A stretch of 64,000 bases of DNA, from contig NZ_VFMJ01000001.1 of assembly GCF_006715005.1 (NCBI RefSeq), positions 2,294,001 to 2,358,000 of the forward strand, in the 5' to 3' direction. How positions within the stretch are numbered: the first letter of the stretch is position 1; every line of letters begins with the position of its first letter. Source of the stretch: Serratia marcescens (GTDB lineage: Bacteria > Pseudomonadota > Gammaproteobacteria > Enterobacterales > Enterobacteriaceae). The notes under the pieces are model-generated. The model ran no database searches, was not told where the DNA came from, and saw nothing but the letters and a program-made list of their open reading frames with translations. Made by a program: the position numbers and the translations under genes. Shown one piece after another: positions 8,147-19,193 of the stretch.

Positions 8147-9247
8147 ATGTCAGACAACAGCCAGAAAAAAGTAATCGTCGGTATGTCCGGCGGCGTCGAC
8201 TCCTCCGTTACCGCCTATCTGTTACAGCAACAGGGCTATCAGGTCGCTGGGCTGTTCATGAAGAACTGGGAAGAAGACGACGACGAAGAGTACTGCTCCG
8301 CCGCGACCGATCTGGCCGACGCGCAAGCGGTCTGCGACAAGCTGGGCATCGAACTGCACACGGTGAACTTCGCGGCAGAATACTGGGACAACGTGTTTGA
8401 GCTGTTCCTGGAAGAGTACAAGGCCGGCCGCACGCCGAACCCGGACATCCTGTGCAATAAAGAGATCAAATTCAAAGCCTTCCTGGAGTTTGCCGCCGAA
8501 GATCTGGGGGCCGATTTTATCGCCACCGGCCACTACGTGCGCCGCCAGGACGTGGACGGCAAGAGCCGCCTGCTGCGCGGCGTCGACGGCAACAAAGATC
8601 AGAGCTACTTCCTCTACACCCTGAGCCACGAACAGGTGGCGCAGAGCCTGTTCCCGGTCGGGGAGCTGGAGAAGCCGGAGGTGCGCCGCATCGCCGAGCA
8701 GCTGGAGCTGGTTACCGCCAAGAAGAAAGACTCCACCGGCATCTGCTTTATCGGCGAGCGTAAGTTCCGTGACTTCCTCGGCCGCTACCTGCCGGCCCAG
8801 CCGGGCCCGATCGTCAGCGTCGACGGCCAGACCGTCGGCGAACACCAGGGCCTGATGTATCACACCCTGGGCCAGCGCAAAGGGCTGGGCATCGGCGGCA
8901 TGAAAGACAGCAGCGAAGATCCGTGGTACGTGGTCGATAAAGACGTGGCCAACAACGTGCTGGTGGTTGCGCAGGGGCACGATCACCCACGCCTGATGTC
9001 CGTCGGCCTTATCGCGCAGCAGCTGCACTGGGTTGATCGCCTGCCGCTGAGCGGCCCGTTCCGTTGCACGGTGAAGACCCGCTATCGCCAGCAGGATATC
9101 CCTTGCACCGTGACCCCGCTCGACGATGAACGCATCGAAGTGCATTTCGACGAGCCGGTCTCCGCCGTCACCCCCGGCCAGTCGGCGGTGTTCTACCAGG
9201 GCGAAATCTGCCTCGGCGGCGGCATTATCGAACAGCGCCTGGCGTAA
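8147..9247 (+). CDS. mnmA: tRNA 2-thiouridylase MnmA
   Basis: A 366-aa enzyme that thiolates U34 of tRNA-Lys, -Glu and -Gln using ATP and sulfur relayed by the TusABCDE system. The PP-loop GMSGGVDSS (residues 12-20) binds ATP. The two catalytic cysteines are in [14 protein letters not shown] (about residue 102) and [12 protein letters not shown] (about residue 199). The C-terminal beta-barrel is complete ([13 protein letters not shown]). It is followed by a terminator and then kup on the other strand rather than directly by hflD. Confidence 0.97.
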   Translation: MSDNSQKKVIVGMSGGVDSSVTAYLLQQQGYQVAGLFMKNWEEDDDEEYCSAATDLADAQAVCDKLGIELHTVNFAAEYWDNVFELFLEEYKAGRTPNPDILCNKEIKFKAFLEFAAEDLGADFIATGHYVRRQDVDGKSRLLRGVDGNKDQSYFLYTLSHEQVAQSLFPVGELEKPEVRRIAEQLELVTAKKKDSTGICFIGERKFRDFLGRYLPAQPGPIVSVDGQTVGEHQGLMYHTLGQRKGLGIGGMKDSSEDPWYVVDKDVANNVLVVAQGHDHPRLMSVGLIAQQLHWVDRLPLSGPFRCTVKTRYRQQDIPCTVTPLDDERIEVHFDEPVSAVTPGQSAVFYQGEICLGGGIIEQRLA

Positions 9248-9264
9248 TTCGCCTGCCGCCCAAG

Positions 9265-9296
9265 AAAAACGCTGCGTTTACCGCAGCGTTTTTTTT
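9265..9296. terminator. Bidirectional terminator between mnmA and kup
   Basis: AAAAACGCTGCG and its near-complement around a short loop, flanked by an A tract on the left and eight T residues on the right, so it can end transcription from both sides. Confidence 0.85.
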
Positions 9297-9298
9297 AT

Positions 9299-11167
9299 TC
9301 AAAATTCCACCTGCGCCCCCAGCTCGATCACCCGGTTCGGCGGGATTTCGAACAGATCGGGTGCCCGCAGCGCGTTGCGCTGCAACAGCTGGAACACCTT
9401 GCCGCGCACGCGCAGATACCAGGGCCGCTTGCCCAGCACCAGCGTATCGCGCGACATGAAGAACGAGGTCTCGTTCATGGTGAAACTCATCCCTTCCAGG
9501 CCGCAGCGGTAAAGAATGTCCGTCACGTTGGGCGTCTCACGCCAGCCGTAGCTTGCCACCACCCGCCAAAAGCTCGCCGACAGCTGTTCGATCGTCACCC
9601 GCTGCACGTTGTGCACGTACGGCATGTCGGTGGTGACGATGGTCAGCAGCACCACGCGCTCATGCAGTACCTTGTTGTGCTTCAGGTTGTGCAACAGCAC
9701 CAGCGGCACCGCGTGCGGCGTGCGCTCCATAAACACCGCGGTGCCCGGCACCCGCTTCGGCGGCGCCTTCTCCAGCGACTCGATCAGCGCGCTCAGCCCT
9801 TCCTGATTGTCGCGCAGCCGGCGGATCAGGCGCGAACGCTCGGTCTTCCAGGTCAGCATGATCAACAGAATGGTCAGCCCCAGCGCCACCGGCAGCCAGC
9901 CGCCGGTCGCCAGTTTGATCAGGTTGGCGCCGAACAGCGGTACGTCGATGCACAGCATGACAACCAGCATCAGTCCGCCCAGCGCGCGCGGCCAGCCCCA
10001 GTTTTTCACCGCCACGATGCTCAGCAAAATCGACGACAGCAGCATGGTGCCGGTCACCACGATGCCGTAAGCCGAGGCCAGGTTACTGGAGTGTTTGAAA
10101 CTGATAATCACGATCAGCACCGCCGCGAACAGCAGCCAGTTCACCACCGGAATGTAGATCTGCCCGGACTCCTGATCGGAGGTATAGATGATGCGCATCG
10201 GCGGCAGGTAGCCCAGCCGCACTGCCTGGCGCGTCAGCGAGAACACGCCGGAGATCACCGCCTGCGAGGCGATGACCGTCGCCAGCGTGGCGATCACCAG
10301 CAGCGGGATCAGCGCCCAGGTCGGCGCCAGCAGAAAGAACGGGTTGTTGATCGCCGCCGGATTGGCCAGCAGCAGCGCCCCCTGGCCGAAGTAGTTCAGC
10401 ACCAGCGCCGGCGCCACCAGCGTAAACCACGCCAGGCGGATCGGCTTTTTACCGAAGTGGCCCATATCGGCGTACAGCGCTTCAGCGCCGGTCACCGACA
10501 GCACCACCATGCCCAGCGCAAAGAACGATACCGCCTTGTACTCGAGGAAAAAATTCACCGCCCAGTAAGGGTTCAACGCCCGCAGCACGCCAGGGTGATG
10601 CAAAATGCCGCCGATGCCCAACAGCGCCAGCGTCAGGAACCAGATCACCATCGCCGGGGCGAACAGCTTGCCGACGCTGCCGGTGCCGTGCTTTTGGATC
10701 GCAAACAATGCGGTCAACACCAGCAGCGATAGGGGTACAATAAAGCTGTCCAGCTCGGGGGCGATGATCTGCAGGCCTTCGATGGCCGACAGTACCGAAA
10801 TGGCCGGAGTGATCACCCCATCCCCATAAAAGAAGCTGCCCCCCACCAGCCCGATCAGCACCGCCGCCGGCACCCAGCGCGCATCCAGCTTGCGGATCGC
10901 CAGCGACATCAGCGTCAGGATCCCCCCCTCGCCGTCGTTGTCGGCGCGCATCACGAAACAAATGTACTTAATGGACACCACCAGCGTCAGCAGCCAGAAG
11001 ATCAGCGACAAAAAGCCGTAGATCGAGGCCGGCGTCATAGTGATGCCCTCCTCTGCCGTCAGACATTCGCGCAGGGTGTACAGCGGGCTGGTGCCGATAT
11101 CGCCGTACACCACGCCGATGGCCGCCAGCGTCACCGCCGGCAGCGGCTGCTTGTTTTTTACGTGCAT
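9299..11167 (-). CDS. kup: Low-affinity potassium uptake protein Kup
   Basis: A 622-aa KUP/HAK family K+:H+ symporter. The N-terminus [20 protein letters not shown] and [28 protein letters not shown], and the C-terminal soluble part with [13 protein letters not shown] and [12 protein letters not shown] all match E. coli Kup, as does the length (622). About twelve hydrophobic helices are visible before the cytoplasmic tail. I start at 11167 ([10 protein letters not shown]), aligning with the family N-terminus; the longer frame to 11446 adds an Arg-rich, non-membrane leader. It interrupts the mnmA-hflD pair seen in E. coli. Whether this is the only kup in the genome cannot be told. Confidence 0.95.
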   Translation of the reverse strand: MHVKNKQPLPAVTLAAIGVVYGDIGTSPLYTLRECLTAEEGITMTPASIYGFLSLIFWLLTLVVSIKYICFVMRADNDGEGGILTLMSLAIRKLDARWVPAAVLIGLVGGSFFYGDGVITPAISVLSAIEGLQIIAPELDSFIVPLSLLVLTALFAIQKHGTGSVGKLFAPAMVIWFLTLALLGIGGILHHPGVLRALNPYWAVNFFLEYKAVSFFALGMVVLSVTGAEALYADMGHFGKKPIRLAWFTLVAPALVLNYFGQGALLLANPAAINNPFFLLAPTWALIPLLVIATLATVIASQAVISGVFSLTRQAVRLGYLPPMRIIYTSDQESGQIYIPVVNWLLFAAVLIVIISFKHSSNLASAYGIVVTGTMLLSSILLSIVAVKNWGWPRALGGLMLVVMLCIDVPLFGANLIKLATGGWLPVALGLTILLIMLTWKTERSRLIRRLRDNQEGLSALIESLEKAPPKRVPGTAVFMERTPHAVPLVLLHNLKHNKVLHERVVLLTIVTTDMPYVHNVQRVTIEQLSASFWRVVASYGWRETPNVTDILYRCGLEGMSFTMNETSFFMSRDTLVLGKRPWYLRVRGKVFQLLQRNALRAPDLFEIPPNRVIELGAQVEF

Positions 11168-11498
11168 ATAAAGGTCTTTATTTGAGGGCTCACGTTGGCA
11201 GTATAGATGCAGCCGCCGCACTTTATTTGCCGCCGCAACAATAAGTTCGCGTCGCCACACCGGCGATTTTCGCCGCCTATTTGCGCAGTTCTGCGCCGCA
11301 CGGCGCCTCCGCCTCGTTACGGGCGTATTAGACGCTGGGTTTACCCTCGATTTTGTGGCATGATCCGCGGCATTCGTTGTCATCGTTGTTACAGCCACGC
11401 CCGATCGTTCCCGTTCGCGGCCGCCGCCGTTACCCTGGCGATACACACAACCTTATGCAGTAAGCCATGTACCGTTCACCGCGTTTACAGGAGTCATC
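11168..11498. other. Divergent intergenic region kup/hflD
   Basis: 331 bases holding the promoters of both genes. On the minus strand a CTATACT element (11200-11206) could be the kup -10. For hflD I see only weak -10-like sequence near 11360. Nothing coding is supported. Confidence 0.5.
11200..11206 (-). promoter_or_regulatory. Candidate kup promoter -10 (CTATACT)
   Basis: TATACT preceded by C, read on the minus strand, 33-39 nt before the kup start codon; no good -35 at the usual distance. Confidence 0.4.
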
Positions 11499-13518
<2,020 letters not shown>

Positions 13519-13540
13519 GCGCTTTAGCCCGATAAGATAA

Positions 13541-13566
13541 AAAGGCGGCCCTGGGGCCGCCTTTTT
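13541..13566 (+). terminator. purB terminator
   Basis: AAAGGCGGCC-ctgg-GGCCGCC followed by TTTTT; also usable by the convergent GNAT gene, since A residues flank the left arm. Confidence 0.9.
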
Positions 13567-13571
13567 GCTTA

Positions 13572-14276
13572 TTATTCGCCGCGCAACACCTGCAGCCGAG
13601 CTATCTGCTGCCCCTGCGCATCGAAGTTGTCCGCGCTCAGCCAGCGCGCCAGCGCCTGCCGCACCGCCGGCCAGCGGTCGGCGGTGATGGCGAACCAGTC
13701 GGTATCCCGGCTGCGCCCCTTGACGATGACCGCAAAGCGGAAGTTACCCTCGTAGCGAAAGCCAAAGCGCAGCGCGGCCTGGCGGGACGGCGCGTTATGG
13801 CTGTCGCACTTCCACTCGCAGCGGCGGTAGCCCAGCGTGTCGAAGGCATAACGCAGCAGCAGCGCGATAGCCTCGGTGGCGCTGGAGCGCTGTTTCATCA
13901 ACGGCGACCAGCTGACGTGGCCGATCTCCAGCACGCCGTTGGCCTCGTCGATGCGCATCAGCGCCACCGTACCCACCGGCGCGTCGCTGGCAGCGTCGAA
14001 CACCGTCAGATTGACCAGCGTCGGGTTGGCCTGCAGCGTCTCCAGATGCTGCAGCATCGCCGCCGGCGTATCGGGCCGCTCGATAGACAGATAGGTCCAG
14101 TCGCGGCCGTCCGGCGCCAGTTGAAACGCCTCGAACAGCGCGGCGTAATCCCGCTGCGGCTCGAGCGGCGCCAGCGAGCAGAAACGCCCGCCGAGCGTCG
14201 CGCCGCCCGGACGGCGAGCCGGCTGCCAATCCGGCATCGATTCCCCAACCGGCTGACCATAACGATTCATTGCCAT
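13572..14276 (-). CDS. GNAT N-acetyltransferase (RimJ/RimL-like, 234 aa)
   Basis: A 234-aa acetyltransferase of the RimJ/RimL type: LEIGHVSWSPLMKQRSSATEAIALLL contains the beta-4 strand and the acetyl-CoA loop, and YRRCEWKCDSHNAPSRQAALRFGF is the classic C-terminal half seen in these enzymes. An AGGAGG site lies 5 nt upstream of the start. It is followed on the same strand, upstream, by another GNAT gene 15 nt away, so they are co-transcribed. Substrate unknown. Confidence 0.88.
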   Translation of the reverse strand: MAMNRYGQPVGESMPDWQPARRPGGATLGGRFCSLAPLEPQRDYAALFEAFQLAPDGRDWTYLSIERPDTPAAMLQHLETLQANPTLVNLTVFDAASDAPVGTVALMRIDEANGVLEIGHVSWSPLMKQRSSATEAIALLLRYAFDTLGYRRCEWKCDSHNAPSRQAALRFGFRYEGNFRFAVIVKGRSRDTDWFAITADRWPAVRQALARWLSADNFDAQGQQIARLQVLRGE

Positions 14277-14291
14277 ACACGCCTCCTGCGG

Positions 14292-14744
14292 TTAACGGGT
14301 ATAAACGATAAACGAGCTTCTTCTGCCGATTTTGTCGTACAGCGAACGCGCTGGCGCGTTGTACTCCTGGGTCATCCAATAGACCCGATCGCTGCCGCGC
14401 GTCTCTGCCAATCGGTACGCCTGCTCGAACAGCTTTTCCGACACCTTATGGCCGCGCGCCTGCGGCGATACATAGAGATCTTCGATATAACAATAGCCGA
14501 CTGCGCTCCAGGTGGACGGGTGGAACACCAGATTCATCAGCCCCAACAGCCGGCCGTCGGCATCCTCCGCCACCAGCCCGTACACCTGTTCATCCTGCCC
14601 CAGGCGTTCGAAGGTGCGATCGGTCACCTGCGGCGCCACGTCGGCGCGGTAAAAATCGAGATAGCCCTGCCACAGCGCCAGCCATTGCGCTTTGTCGTCG
14701 CCATTGATTCTGCGGATAGTCACTTCAGGGTTTGATGGGTTCAT
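14292..14744 (-). CDS. GNAT N-acetyltransferase (150 aa)
   Basis: A 150-aa single-domain GNAT enzyme. CYIEDLYVSPQARGHKVSEKLFEQA is the beta-4 strand plus acetyl-CoA motif (Q/R-x-x-G-x-K variant), and VYWMTQEYNAPARSLYDKIG is the usual C-terminal motif, close to those of enteric acetyltransferases with a Trp-rich N-terminal helix. Ribosome site GAGG upstream. It is the first of two tandem GNAT genes downstream of a MocR-type regulator, all on the minus strand; a regulatory link is possible but unproven. Confidence 0.87.
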   Translation of the reverse strand: MNPSNPEVTIRRINGDDKAQWLALWQGYLDFYRADVAPQVTDRTFERLGQDEQVYGLVAEDADGRLLGLMNLVFHPSTWSAVGYCYIEDLYVSPQARGHKVSEKLFEQAYRLAETRGSDRVYWMTQEYNAPARSLYDKIGRRSSFIVYTR

Positions 14745-14859
14745 AGCGCCTCACGGTGTAAGATATTATTTCCATTAGGGAAATAATCGGATAGCGGCAG
14801 AATACACCGCATGGTGGCAGCGCAATACGGACCAATCCGAAACACAGAGCAGACCAATT

Positions 14860-16380
14860 TTAGCCGTCGCTTGCCACCGGCAGCGCGTTGAACACCTGCG
14901 CCAGCGTCGTAATAAAGCGCACAATCTCATCCGGCGTATAGGCCGAGAAGCCGAGCACCAACGCCCCGCGCTGCGGCGTGCCGGTGTAGAAGTCCGCCAG
15001 ACCGTACAGCCGTATCCCCCTTTCGGCCGCGGCCGCCACCAGCCGCCGCTCCGTCGCCGCATCCGCCAGCGGGCAAACCAGCTGCAGCCCGCCCTGCGGC
15101 AGCGCCGGACGCGTCCAGGCCGCCAGGTGACGATGCACCGCGTCGTACAGCACGTCCAGCCGCGCCTTGTACAGCATGTGCATATTGCGCAGATGCTCGG
15201 CGTAGCCGCCTTCGCGCAGGAAGTGGAACAGCGTCATCTGCGTCAGCGCCGACGTGTAGCCGTCCTGAAACTGCCGGGCGGCGACCAAGGGCCGCACCAG
15301 CTGCGGCGGCGCAATCATGAAACCGATGCGCAGCCCCGGAAACAGCGTCTTGCTGAAGGTGCCGATGTACAGCGTGCGCCCGTCGCTGTCCAGCCCCTGC
15401 AGCGCCGCCTTGGTTTGCCGGTCATAGTTAAACTCGGCGTCGTAATCGTCTTCGATGATCCAGGCCCGCCGGCGCTGCGCCCACTGCAACAGCGCGAGCC
15501 GCCGCTCGAGGCTCAGCGAATACCCCAGCGGATAGTGATGAGACGGCGTGATGTAAACGCCCCGTCCGCCGCCCGAGGCCTGCATCAACTGCTCGACGTC
15601 CAGCCCCTGATCGTCGATGCCGATCGGCCGCGCCTGCAGCCCCGCCGACTGCACCAGCTTTTTCGCCCCTTGGTAACCCGGTTCTTCGACGAACACCGCA
15701 TCGCCGGGATCGAACAGCACCTGGGTACACAGCGCCAGCGCCTGCTGAGAGCTGGTCACCACGATCACCTGCTCCGCCGTCGCCTTGACGCCCCGCTCCC
15801 GCTGCAAGTAGTGCGCGATCTCCGCACGCAGCTCCGGCAACCCTTGCGGATCGGCATACCCCAACAGCCGCTCGCCGTGCCGCCGCAGCGCCTGTTTCTC
15901 CCGCTGCAGCCACTGGTCGATGGGAAACGCCCGCAGATCCGCCAGCGAAGGCGTCAGCGAAGCCTGGCGACAGGTGTGCGGCGTATGGCTGACCGCCAGC
16001 AGCGCCCGGCCGCGATCGCTCAGCTCGCGCTCCGCCAGCTGCGCCTCTTGCCCCGTCGCCGTCTCCAGCAGTTCGCGGCCGAGCAGCGTGTCGCAGCGGT
16101 AACGCACAAAGCTGCCGCGCCCCACCGTTCGACTGATGAATCCCTCAGCCTCCAGCCGCGCGTAGGTCTGTTCCACCGTGTCACGCGCCACCGCCAGCCG
16201 GGCCGCCAACGCACGACTTGGCGGCAGCTTCGTCCGCCAGGGCAGTTCTCCCGCGGCAATCAGCTGCAACAGGGCCTGATGCAGCGCCGAACGCCGGGTC
16301 AGGCCTTGTTGCAGACCTGGCGAAAAAGCTGCCGCGATCGCCTCTTCTATGGCATACGGCTCGTTGATGCAGTTTTCCAT
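14860..16380 (-). CDS. MocR-type regulator (GntR HTH fused to aminotransferase domain)
   Basis: A 506-aa fusion: a winged-helix GntR DNA-binding domain (about residues 20-85: LPPSRALAARLAVARDTVEQTYARLEAEGF) joined to a fold-type-I aminotransferase domain. The PLP lysine is in IYIGTFSKTLFPGLRIGF and the PLP-ring Asp in WIIEDDYDAEFNYD. MocR/PdxR proteins bind PLP and often regulate PLP, GABA or taurine metabolism genes nearby. Neither pdxS/T nor gabT lies next to it here; the neighbours are two GNATs (same strand) and, divergently, the dehydrogenase operon. The start has GGAG upstream. Target unknown. Confidence 0.88.
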   Translation of the reverse strand: MENCINEPYAIEEAIAAAFSPGLQQGLTRRSALHQALLQLIAAGELPWRTKLPPSRALAARLAVARDTVEQTYARLEAEGFISRTVGRGSFVRYRCDTLLGRELLETATGQEAQLAERELSDRGRALLAVSHTPHTCRQASLTPSLADLRAFPIDQWLQREKQALRRHGERLLGYADPQGLPELRAEIAHYLQRERGVKATAEQVIVVTSSQQALALCTQVLFDPGDAVFVEEPGYQGAKKLVQSAGLQARPIGIDDQGLDVEQLMQASGGGRGVYITPSHHYPLGYSLSLERRLALLQWAQRRRAWIIEDDYDAEFNYDRQTKAALQGLDSDGRTLYIGTFSKTLFPGLRIGFMIAPPQLVRPLVAARQFQDGYTSALTQMTLFHFLREGGYAEHLRNMHMLYKARLDVLYDAVHRHLAAWTRPALPQGGLQLVCPLADAATERRLVAAAAERGIRLYGLADFYTGTPQRGALVLGFSAYTPDEIVRFITTLAQVFNALPVASDG

Positions 16381-16678
16381 GGCACTCCAATGTGAGTTAA
16401 GCGGAACACGACCTTATTGCACTTCGCCGGCTCACCGTGAATGTTAACAAATTGATCCCGATCAACTGAAATGTAAAAAAACGTTTTGAAACAGATCATT
16501 TATTGTTTCTTCACACTTCTCGATCTTAGACTTAATTACCATACAAGTAGCTTGCTAACTATATATGGTGATAGACGACCTCTCCTTTCCCCGCCTGTTT
16601 ACCGTCGCTGGAGAGCGACGGCGCAGGTGATGCAAAACCTGCGCGGGCATTACTGTGAAGCATGTTCAAGGTGGAATT
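16381..16678. other. Divergent promoter region, MocR regulator / dehydrogenase operon
   Basis: 298 bases, AT-rich in the middle (16440-16570), without a supportable gene. It must contain the promoters of both divergent units; I see no clear repeat that would name the operator. Confidence 0.5.
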
Positions 16679-17395
16679 ATGTCGCAACAGCATATCCCTA
16701 CGCCGCCCCGGCGTGAATTTTTGAAAAAAACGCTGGCGCTGATCCCGTTAGCCGCTGCCGGTAACGGTCTCATGATGGTAAACGCCCAGGCAGCGCCGGC
16801 TGCGGGCATCTCGCCGAATTACGTTCCGGTTTATTTCAACAACGAAGAGTGGCGATTCTTGCTGGCGGCCTGCGATCGGCTGATCCCCAGCGACGAGAAC
16901 GGCCCCGGAGCCGTCGATCAGGGGGTCCCGGTATTCATCGATCGCCAAATGGAAACACCCTACGGCCATGGCGGCCTGTGGTACATGCACCCGCCGTTCG
17001 TGCCATCGGCGCCGGAGTTGGGCTATCAGTCCAAACTGACGCCGCGCGAGACCTATCGCAACGGTATCCTCGCGTTCAATGAGCTCTGTCAACGTCAGTT
17101 CGGCAAAGTTTTCGCCGAGCTGTCTCATGGCGAGCAAGAACAGCTGTTGACCGCGTTGGAAAGCGGCCAACTCGATGCGGATACCTTGCCGGGTAAAGCT
17201 TTCTTCGAACAGCTGCTGCAAAACACCAAAGAAGGTTATCTGGCCGATCCGATCCACGGCGGCAACCAAACGCTGGCATCATGGAAATTGATAGGCTTCC
17301 CCGGTGCGCGCGCGGACTTCGCCGATTGGGTCAACAAACCCAACCAACCCTATCCTCTTCACCCGGTCAGTATCTCCAGCAAAAGGAATGCATAA
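16679..17395 (+). CDS. Gluconate 2-dehydrogenase-type small subunit (subunit 3, Tat signal)
   Basis: A 238-aa small (gamma) subunit of a membrane-bound FAD-dependent sugar-acid dehydrogenase. The N-terminus carries a twin-arginine signal (PRREFLKKTLALIPLAAAG), so it is exported folded. The mature part has the 'gluconate 2-dehydrogenase subunit 3' pattern: VPVYFNNEEWRFLLAACDRLIPSD, YGHGGLWYMHPPF and the GYLADPIHGGN and WKLIGFPGA motifs. It leads a three-gene operon with the GMC flavoprotein and cytochrome c. Because the large subunit lacks a signal, it presumably crosses by riding with this one. Start at 16679 has AAGGTGG upstream. Confidence 0.93.
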   Translation: MSQQHIPTPPRREFLKKTLALIPLAAAGNGLMMVNAQAAPAAGISPNYVPVYFNNEEWRFLLAACDRLIPSDENGPGAVDQGVPVFIDRQMETPYGHGGLWYMHPPFVPSAPELGYQSKLTPRETYRNGILAFNELCQRQFGKVFAELSHGEQEQLLTALESGQLDADTLPGKAFFEQLLQNTKEGYLADPIHGGNQTLASWKLIGFPGARADFADWVNKPNQPYPLHPVSISSKRNA

Positions 17396-17397
17396 TC

Positions 17398-19176
17398 ATG
17401 AGCACAATAAAAAAACCACCGGTAGATGTGGTGATCGTCGGCTTTGGCTGGACCGGCGCCATTATGGGAATGGAATTGACCGACAGCGGCCTGCAGGTGC
17501 TGGCGCTGGAACGCGGTGAACGGCGCGATACCTACCCAGATTTCGCTTATCCGCGTATCGCCGATGAACTGACTTACGGCATTCGCCTCAAGCTTGCGCA
17601 GGAAATGGCGCATGAAACCGTCACCGTGCGCCATACGCCGGCGGATTTCGCGGTGCCTTATCGCCAGCTCGGCTCTTTTTTGCCGGGCAACGGCGTCGGC
17701 GGAGCCGGCGTGCACTGGAACGGCATGCACTGGCGCGCCCTGCCTTCCGATCTCAAACTGCACACCACCCTTACTGAAAAATACGGCGCCAACTGGATCC
17801 CGGAAGGCATGACGTTACAGGACTACCCCCTCAGCTACCAGGAGTTGGAGCCTTACTTCGACAAGTTCGAGAAGGTATGCGGCACCGCCGGTAAGGCCGG
17901 TAATCTGCAGGGTGAGCTCATCAAGGGCGGCAATCCGTTCGAAGGGCCGCGTAGCAATGACTACCCGACGCCGCCGCTTAAACAGCTCTACTCGGGCTCA
18001 CTGTTTGGCAAAGCCGCCGAATCGCTAGGCTACCATCCGTTTGCTGTCCCCGCCGCCAACTGCTCCGAACCCTATACCAACCCGTATGGCGTGCAGCTTG
18101 GCCCCTGTAACTTCTGCGGTTACTGCGAACGTTTCGGCTGCTTCATGTACTCCAAGGCCTCGCCGCAGTCGACCATCCTGCCGGTACTGACACAGCGTAA
18201 AAACTTTGAGCTGCGCACCCAGGCGCAGGTGATCAAGGTCAATCTTGACAGCAGCGGCAAAAAGGCCACCGGCGTCACCTACATCGACGAGCAAGGGCGT
18301 GAAGTAGAGCAACCCGCCGATCTGGTGATCCTCAGCGCTTTCCAACTCCATAATGTTCGCCTGCTGCTGCTTTCCGGCATCGGAAAACCCTATAATCCGG
18401 TCACTGGTGAGGGCGTGGTCGGCAAGAACTACGCCTATCAAATGAACAGCGGCATTTCTCTGTTTTACGATCGCGATACCCATTTCAATCCCTTTATCGG
18501 CGCCGGTGCCGCCGGAACGGTGATCGACGATCTTAACGGGGAAAACTTCGACCACGCCGATCTCGGTTTTATCGGCGGCGCCTACATCTCAGCCACCCGC
18601 ACCGGCGGTCGGCCTATCCAGCAAATGATGCTGCCGCCGGGCACGCCGAACTGGGGCAGCGGCTGGAAACAAGGCATCCGCGACAATTATCCGCACTCAA
18701 TGAGCATCGGTTCGGAAGGATCGGTGATGCCATACCGCGATTGCTATCTGGATTTGGATCCCACCTATAAAGACGCCTACGGTCAGCCTCTGCTGCGTAT
18801 GACCTTCGACTGGAAATCGAATGAGATCAAAATGACCCAGCATATCACCGCTAAAATGGCGGACATCGCCAACGCTATGAAACCAAAGCAGATGGCTATC
18901 TCGGTAAGAAAAACCGGCGATCATTATGACGTGCGCCCCTACCAATCCACTCACACTACCGGCGGTGCCATCATCGGCGACAATCCGGTCACCAGCGTGG
19001 TGAACAAATACCTGCAATGCTGGGACGTGCCCAATGTATTCGTCACCGGCGCCTGTGCATTCCCGCAGAACCTGGCCTACAACCCAACCGGCATCGTCGG
19101 CGCACTGGCTTATCACTCTGCCGAAGCGATCCGCGAGCAATACCTGAAAAACCCTGGCCCGCTGGTGCAGGCATAA
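17398..19176 (+). CDS. GMC-family flavoprotein subunit of gluconate 2-dehydrogenase-type complex
   Basis: A 592-aa FAD-binding catalytic subunit. The dinucleotide fold is DVVIVGFGWTGAIMGMEL near the N-terminus; GNGVGGAGVHWNGMHWRALP is the GMC signature, and THTTGGAIIGD with YNPTGIVGALAYHSAEAI closes the FAD and active-site region. A Cys cluster GPCNFCGYCERFGC matches the [3Fe-4S] ligand motif known in this flavoprotein-cytochrome c class. The reaction oxidises a sugar acid such as D-gluconate or 2-ketogluconate in the periplasm; 2-ketogluconate dehydrogenase has the same layout and cannot be excluded. It starts 2 nt after the small-subunit stop. Confidence 0.92.
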   Translation: MSTIKKPPVDVVIVGFGWTGAIMGMELTDSGLQVLALERGERRDTYPDFAYPRIADELTYGIRLKLAQEMAHETVTVRHTPADFAVPYRQLGSFLPGNGVGGAGVHWNGMHWRALPSDLKLHTTLTEKYGANWIPEGMTLQDYPLSYQELEPYFDKFEKVCGTAGKAGNLQGELIKGGNPFEGPRSNDYPTPPLKQLYSGSLFGKAAESLGYHPFAVPAANCSEPYTNPYGVQLGPCNFCGYCERFGCFMYSKASPQSTILPVLTQRKNFELRTQAQVIKVNLDSSGKKATGVTYIDEQGREVEQPADLVILSAFQLHNVRLLLLSGIGKPYNPVTGEGVVGKNYAYQMNSGISLFYDRDTHFNPFIGAGAAGTVIDDLNGENFDHADLGFIGGAYISATRTGGRPIQQMMLPPGTPNWGSGWKQGIRDNYPHSMSIGSEGSVMPYRDCYLDLDPTYKDAYGQPLLRMTFDWKSNEIKMTQHITAKMADIANAMKPKQMAISVRKTGDHYDVRPYQSTHTTGGAIIGDNPVTSVVNKYLQCWDVPNVFVTGACAFPQNLAYNPTGIVGALAYHSAEAIREQYLKNPGPLVQA

Positions 19177-19193
19177 CGCCTAAGGAGCTCAAG

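Noticed and set aside
15127..16395. 422-codon plus-strand frame opposite the MocR gene
   Set aside because: Arg/Gln/Pro-rich shadow of a recognised gene.
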